From assembly GCA_009922295.1 (NCBI GenBank), contig RFWA01000120.1, positions 1 through 7,264 of the forward strand: 7,264 nucleotides of DNA, in the 5' to 3' direction. Of this stretch, positions 5,738-7,264 are shown piece by piece. Positions within the stretch are counted from its first letter, which is position 1, and every line of letters begins with the position of its first letter. This DNA is from Betaproteobacteria bacterium. GTDB taxonomy: Bacteria > Pseudomonadota > Gammaproteobacteria > Burkholderiales > Burkholderiaceae_C. Under the pieces are notes generated by a model. It searched no databases, had not been told where the DNA came from, and saw only the letters and a list, made by a program, of their open reading frames with translations. The position numbers were made by a program, and so were the translations under genes.

Positions 5738-6721
5738 ATGTTTTTTTCGCCCTTGAAGCGGCTGATCGCCTGTGCTGCCCTTTCTGCTGCGGCGCTCAGT
5801 GGCACCCTCGCCAACGCCCAGGGATTCCCGACCAAGCCCATCCTACTGATCAACCCGTATCCGCCGGGCGGCTTTGCAGACAACGTCGCGCGGATCGTGG
5901 CGCAGGAGGCCGGCAAAATCCTGGGGCAGAACATCGTGCTCGAAAACCGTCCGGGGGCCAGCGGCAAGATCGGGCTCGATGCTGTGCTCAATGCGCCCAA
6001 GGACGGCTACACCATCGGCCTGGGCGTGCCGGGTTCCCTGTCCCTGTTTCCGGTGACCGATCCCAAGTACGCCGATCTGCTCACGCGCTTCAGCCCGATC
6101 ACGCTGGCAGTGCGGGGTTATCTGGCCCTGGCCATCAACCCGGCGGTGGTGCCGGCGCGCAATATCCGTGACTTCGCGGCTTGGCTCAAGGCGAATGAGG
6201 GTTCGACGTCATTTGGTTCGGCAGGGCAGGGCACGAGCTACCACCTGTGGGCGGAGGCTTTCAACATGGCCGCGGGCGTGTCGCCAGTGCATGCGCCCTA
6301 CAAAGGCGAGGCCCCGGCACTGACCGATTTGCTAGGGGGCCAGATCAGCTACATGCTGGTGACCGGCGCGGCCAAGCCCCATGTCGACTCGGGCAAGCTC
6401 ATGGTGCTGGCCAGCACAGGTGCTGAGCGCTGGACAGCCCTCTACCCGTCGGCCCCAACCTTCAAGGAGTCGGGCTACCCGCAGGTAGAAAGCAGTGGCT
6501 GGCTGGCTTTTCTCGCGCCAGCCGGGGTGCCCGCCGACGTGATTGCCAAACTTAACTCGGCTCTGGTGCAATCGCTCAAGACCCAGGCCGTCGAGAAGGC
6601 CCTGGCCAGCCAGGGTTACAGCGTGGTCGGGAGTTCGCCAGAGTATTTGCTCGAAACGACCAAACGAGAAGGCGACACCTTGCGCACTGTGATCAAGTCG
6701 CGTGGCATCAATTTGCAGTGA
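5738..6721 (+). CDS. Bug-family (TctC-like) periplasmic solute-binding protein
   Basis: This 327-residue protein has the usual Bug length. Residues 1-27 form a Sec signal peptide (basic KR at 7-8, an Ala/Leu-rich core, ANA cleavage site before Q28). The mature part opens with the family start FPTKPI, then INPYPPGGFADNVAR (39-53), ENRPGASGKIG (69-79) and the hinge region SFGSAGQGTSYHL (158-170), followed by YKGEAPALTDLLGGQI (188-203) in which the usual ligand-loop residues are found. The C-terminal domain has the common WLAFLAPAGVP motif. Such receptors bind carboxylates or similar anions in the periplasm for TctAB-type import or for sensing. No TctA or TctB partner lies in the window, so it would depend on a permease elsewhere. 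It is divergent from the dioxygenase operon and shares its control region, which suggests its ligand is the operon's substrate or a precursor. Confidence 0.93.
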   Translation: MFFSPLKRLIACAALSAAALSGTLANAQGFPTKPILLINPYPPGGFADNVARIVAQEAGKILGQNIVLENRPGASGKIGLDAVLNAPKDGYTIGLGVPGSLSLFPVTDPKYADLLTRFSPITLAVRGYLALAINPAVVPARNIRDFAAWLKANEGSTSFGSAGQGTSYHLWAEAFNMAAGVSPVHAPYKGEAPALTDLLGGQISYMLVTGAAKPHVDSGKLMVLASTGAERWTALYPSAPTFKESGYPQVESSGWLAFLAPAGVPADVIAKLNSALVQSLKTQAVEKALASQGYSVVGSSPEYLLETTKREGDTLRTVIKSRGINLQ

Positions 6722-6728
6722 TGGTAGG

Positions 6729-6746
6729 GGCGACCCGCCTGTCGCC
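6729..6746. terminator. Possible GC-rich stem-loop after the Bug gene
   Basis: GGCGAC and GTCGCC enclose CCGCCT, beginning 7 nt after the stop codon. A second pairing, GCGACCC (6730-6736) with GGGTCGC (6771-6777), would compete with it. Neither has a T-run, so intrinsic termination is unproven. Confidence 0.35.
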
Positions 6747-6788
6747 GCTGGCCGCAAAGCCTTTAAAGTAGGGTCGCTCGGTCGATTA

Positions 6789-6835
6789 AGCTATAGTAAA
6801 TATAGCTACAAACTCAAGCGGGACAAGGGCTAGAG
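6789..6835. repeat. Palindromic intergenic repeat, Comamonadaceae-type (degenerate)
   Basis: Two stem-loops stand in tandem. The first is AGCTATA / TATAGCT with a 5-nt loop (6789-6807). The second is CTCAAGC / GCTAGAG (6813-6819 and 6829-6835), six of seven bases pairing. The layout (GCTATA palindrome, then a hairpin ending in GCTAGAG) resembles an abundant intergenic element that I recall from Polaromonas, Acidovorax and relatives; the family match is from memory. It lies between the converging Bug and DUF1501 genes and may act as a two-way mRNA end signal. Its tail reaches the DUF1501 stop at 6847. Confidence 0.55.
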
Positions 6836-6846
6836 CCATATTTGAC

Positions 6847-7264
6847 CTATAGCCACAGCGGATGCCGCGCAGCGACAGCGCCAGGCAATATAGTGGACTG
6901 GATCTGCGACGGGTCCAGTCCAAACTGGCGCTGCACGATGGGGACCATGACCGATCGCAGGTCAATTGTGGGTCTCAGGTCGCGCCCCTCAAACAATTGC
7001 CCGCCGGCCAGTCCCGGCCAGTCGGTAAGAACCGTGCCGCCCGCGACGCGACCACCGGCAATGAAAGCAACGCCGCCCGTACCGTGGTCAGTGCCACCTG
7101 AACCATTGAAACGCGCCGAACGGCCAAACTCGGTCATGACCAGCACGGTGGTGTTGGCCCATTGGGCTCCCAGGCCTTCGCGCAATGCTGCCAGCGCCTC
7201 GTCGAGCCCAACCAGCAGGCGCTCCAATCGGGCGTGCTGGTTAGCATGGGTGTCCCAGCCGCCG
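6847..7264 (-). CDS. DUF1501 family protein, C-terminal end (5' end beyond the window)
   Basis: The frame runs open to the window edge; 138 C-terminal residues are visible and the stop is TAG. The first residues, GGWDTHANQ, then TTVLVMTEFGRS and GGTDHGTGG, are the typical DUF1501 landmarks. The DTH and TDHG motifs recall the metal-binding residues of the alkaline phosphatase/sulfatase fold, to which I believe this family is related. Full-length members are usually about 400 residues with a Tat-type signal, and often neighbour a DUF1800 gene; both would lie outside this window. The function is not established. A TTG within the fragment at 7227 is not the start because the conserved WDTH block lies upstream of it. 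The gene converges on the Bug gene and has no visible link to the catabolic operon. Confidence 0.9.
   Translation of the reverse strand, partial: GGWDTHANQHARLERLLVGLDEALAALREGLGAQWANTTVLVMTEFGRSARFNGSGGTDHGTGGVAFIAGGRVAGGTVLTDWPGLAGGQLFEGRDLRPTIDLRSVMVPIVQRQFGLDPSQIQSTILPGAVAARHPLWL

Noticed and set aside
1..7264. Search for CRISPR arrays, tRNA or rRNA genes, transposases, integrases or phage genes
   Set aside because: No regularly spaced repeats, no tRNA-like cloverleaf sequence and no mobile-element protein motifs were seen.

Overview
The window looks like chromosomal DNA of a high-GC beta-proteobacterium, most likely a member of the Comamonadaceae (Burkholderiales). The reasons are the codon use, a Bug/TctC-type periplasmic receptor, and an intergenic element near 6.8 kb that resembles a palindromic repeat I remember from Polaromonas/Rhodoferax/Acidovorax-type genomes. 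The genus is not decided.

Region by region: (1) 1-1457, the 3' part of a cryptochrome/photolyase-family flavoprotein (plus strand, N-terminus outside the window), followed after 17 nt by a 54-codon four-cysteine DUF2256 protein (1475-1639). (2) 1640-1882, a gene-free gap between converging genes that holds two short palindromes. (3) 5515 down to 1883, four minus-strand genes that form a probable operon: alpha/beta hydrolase A, alpha/beta hydrolase B, a carotenoid-oxygenase-family alkene-cleaving dioxygenase, and a MarR regulator as the last gene. (4) 5516-5737, an AT-rich divergent control region with a good sigma70-type promoter for the operon, a weaker one for the opposite gene, and a 21-bp inverted repeat over the operon start site with a degenerate second copy over the other promoter. 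(5) 5738-6721, a Bug-family periplasmic solute receptor read away from the operon. (6) 6722-6846, a palindromic intergenic element between converging genes. (7) 6847-7264, the C-terminal end of a DUF1501 protein whose 5' end lies outside the window.

Interpretation: regions 3-5 look like a small self-regulated catabolic locus. The Bug protein would capture an anionic, probably carboxylated compound in the periplasm. The dioxygenase would split a C=C bond to give carbonyl products, the two serine hydrolases would act on ester, lactone or C-C bonds before or after that step, and the MarR protein would sense a substrate or intermediate and control both divergent promoters. The substrate cannot be read from the sequence. 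Four starts were set against the longest open frames: both hydrolases and the Bug gene are shortened, and the small DUF2256 gene is added.
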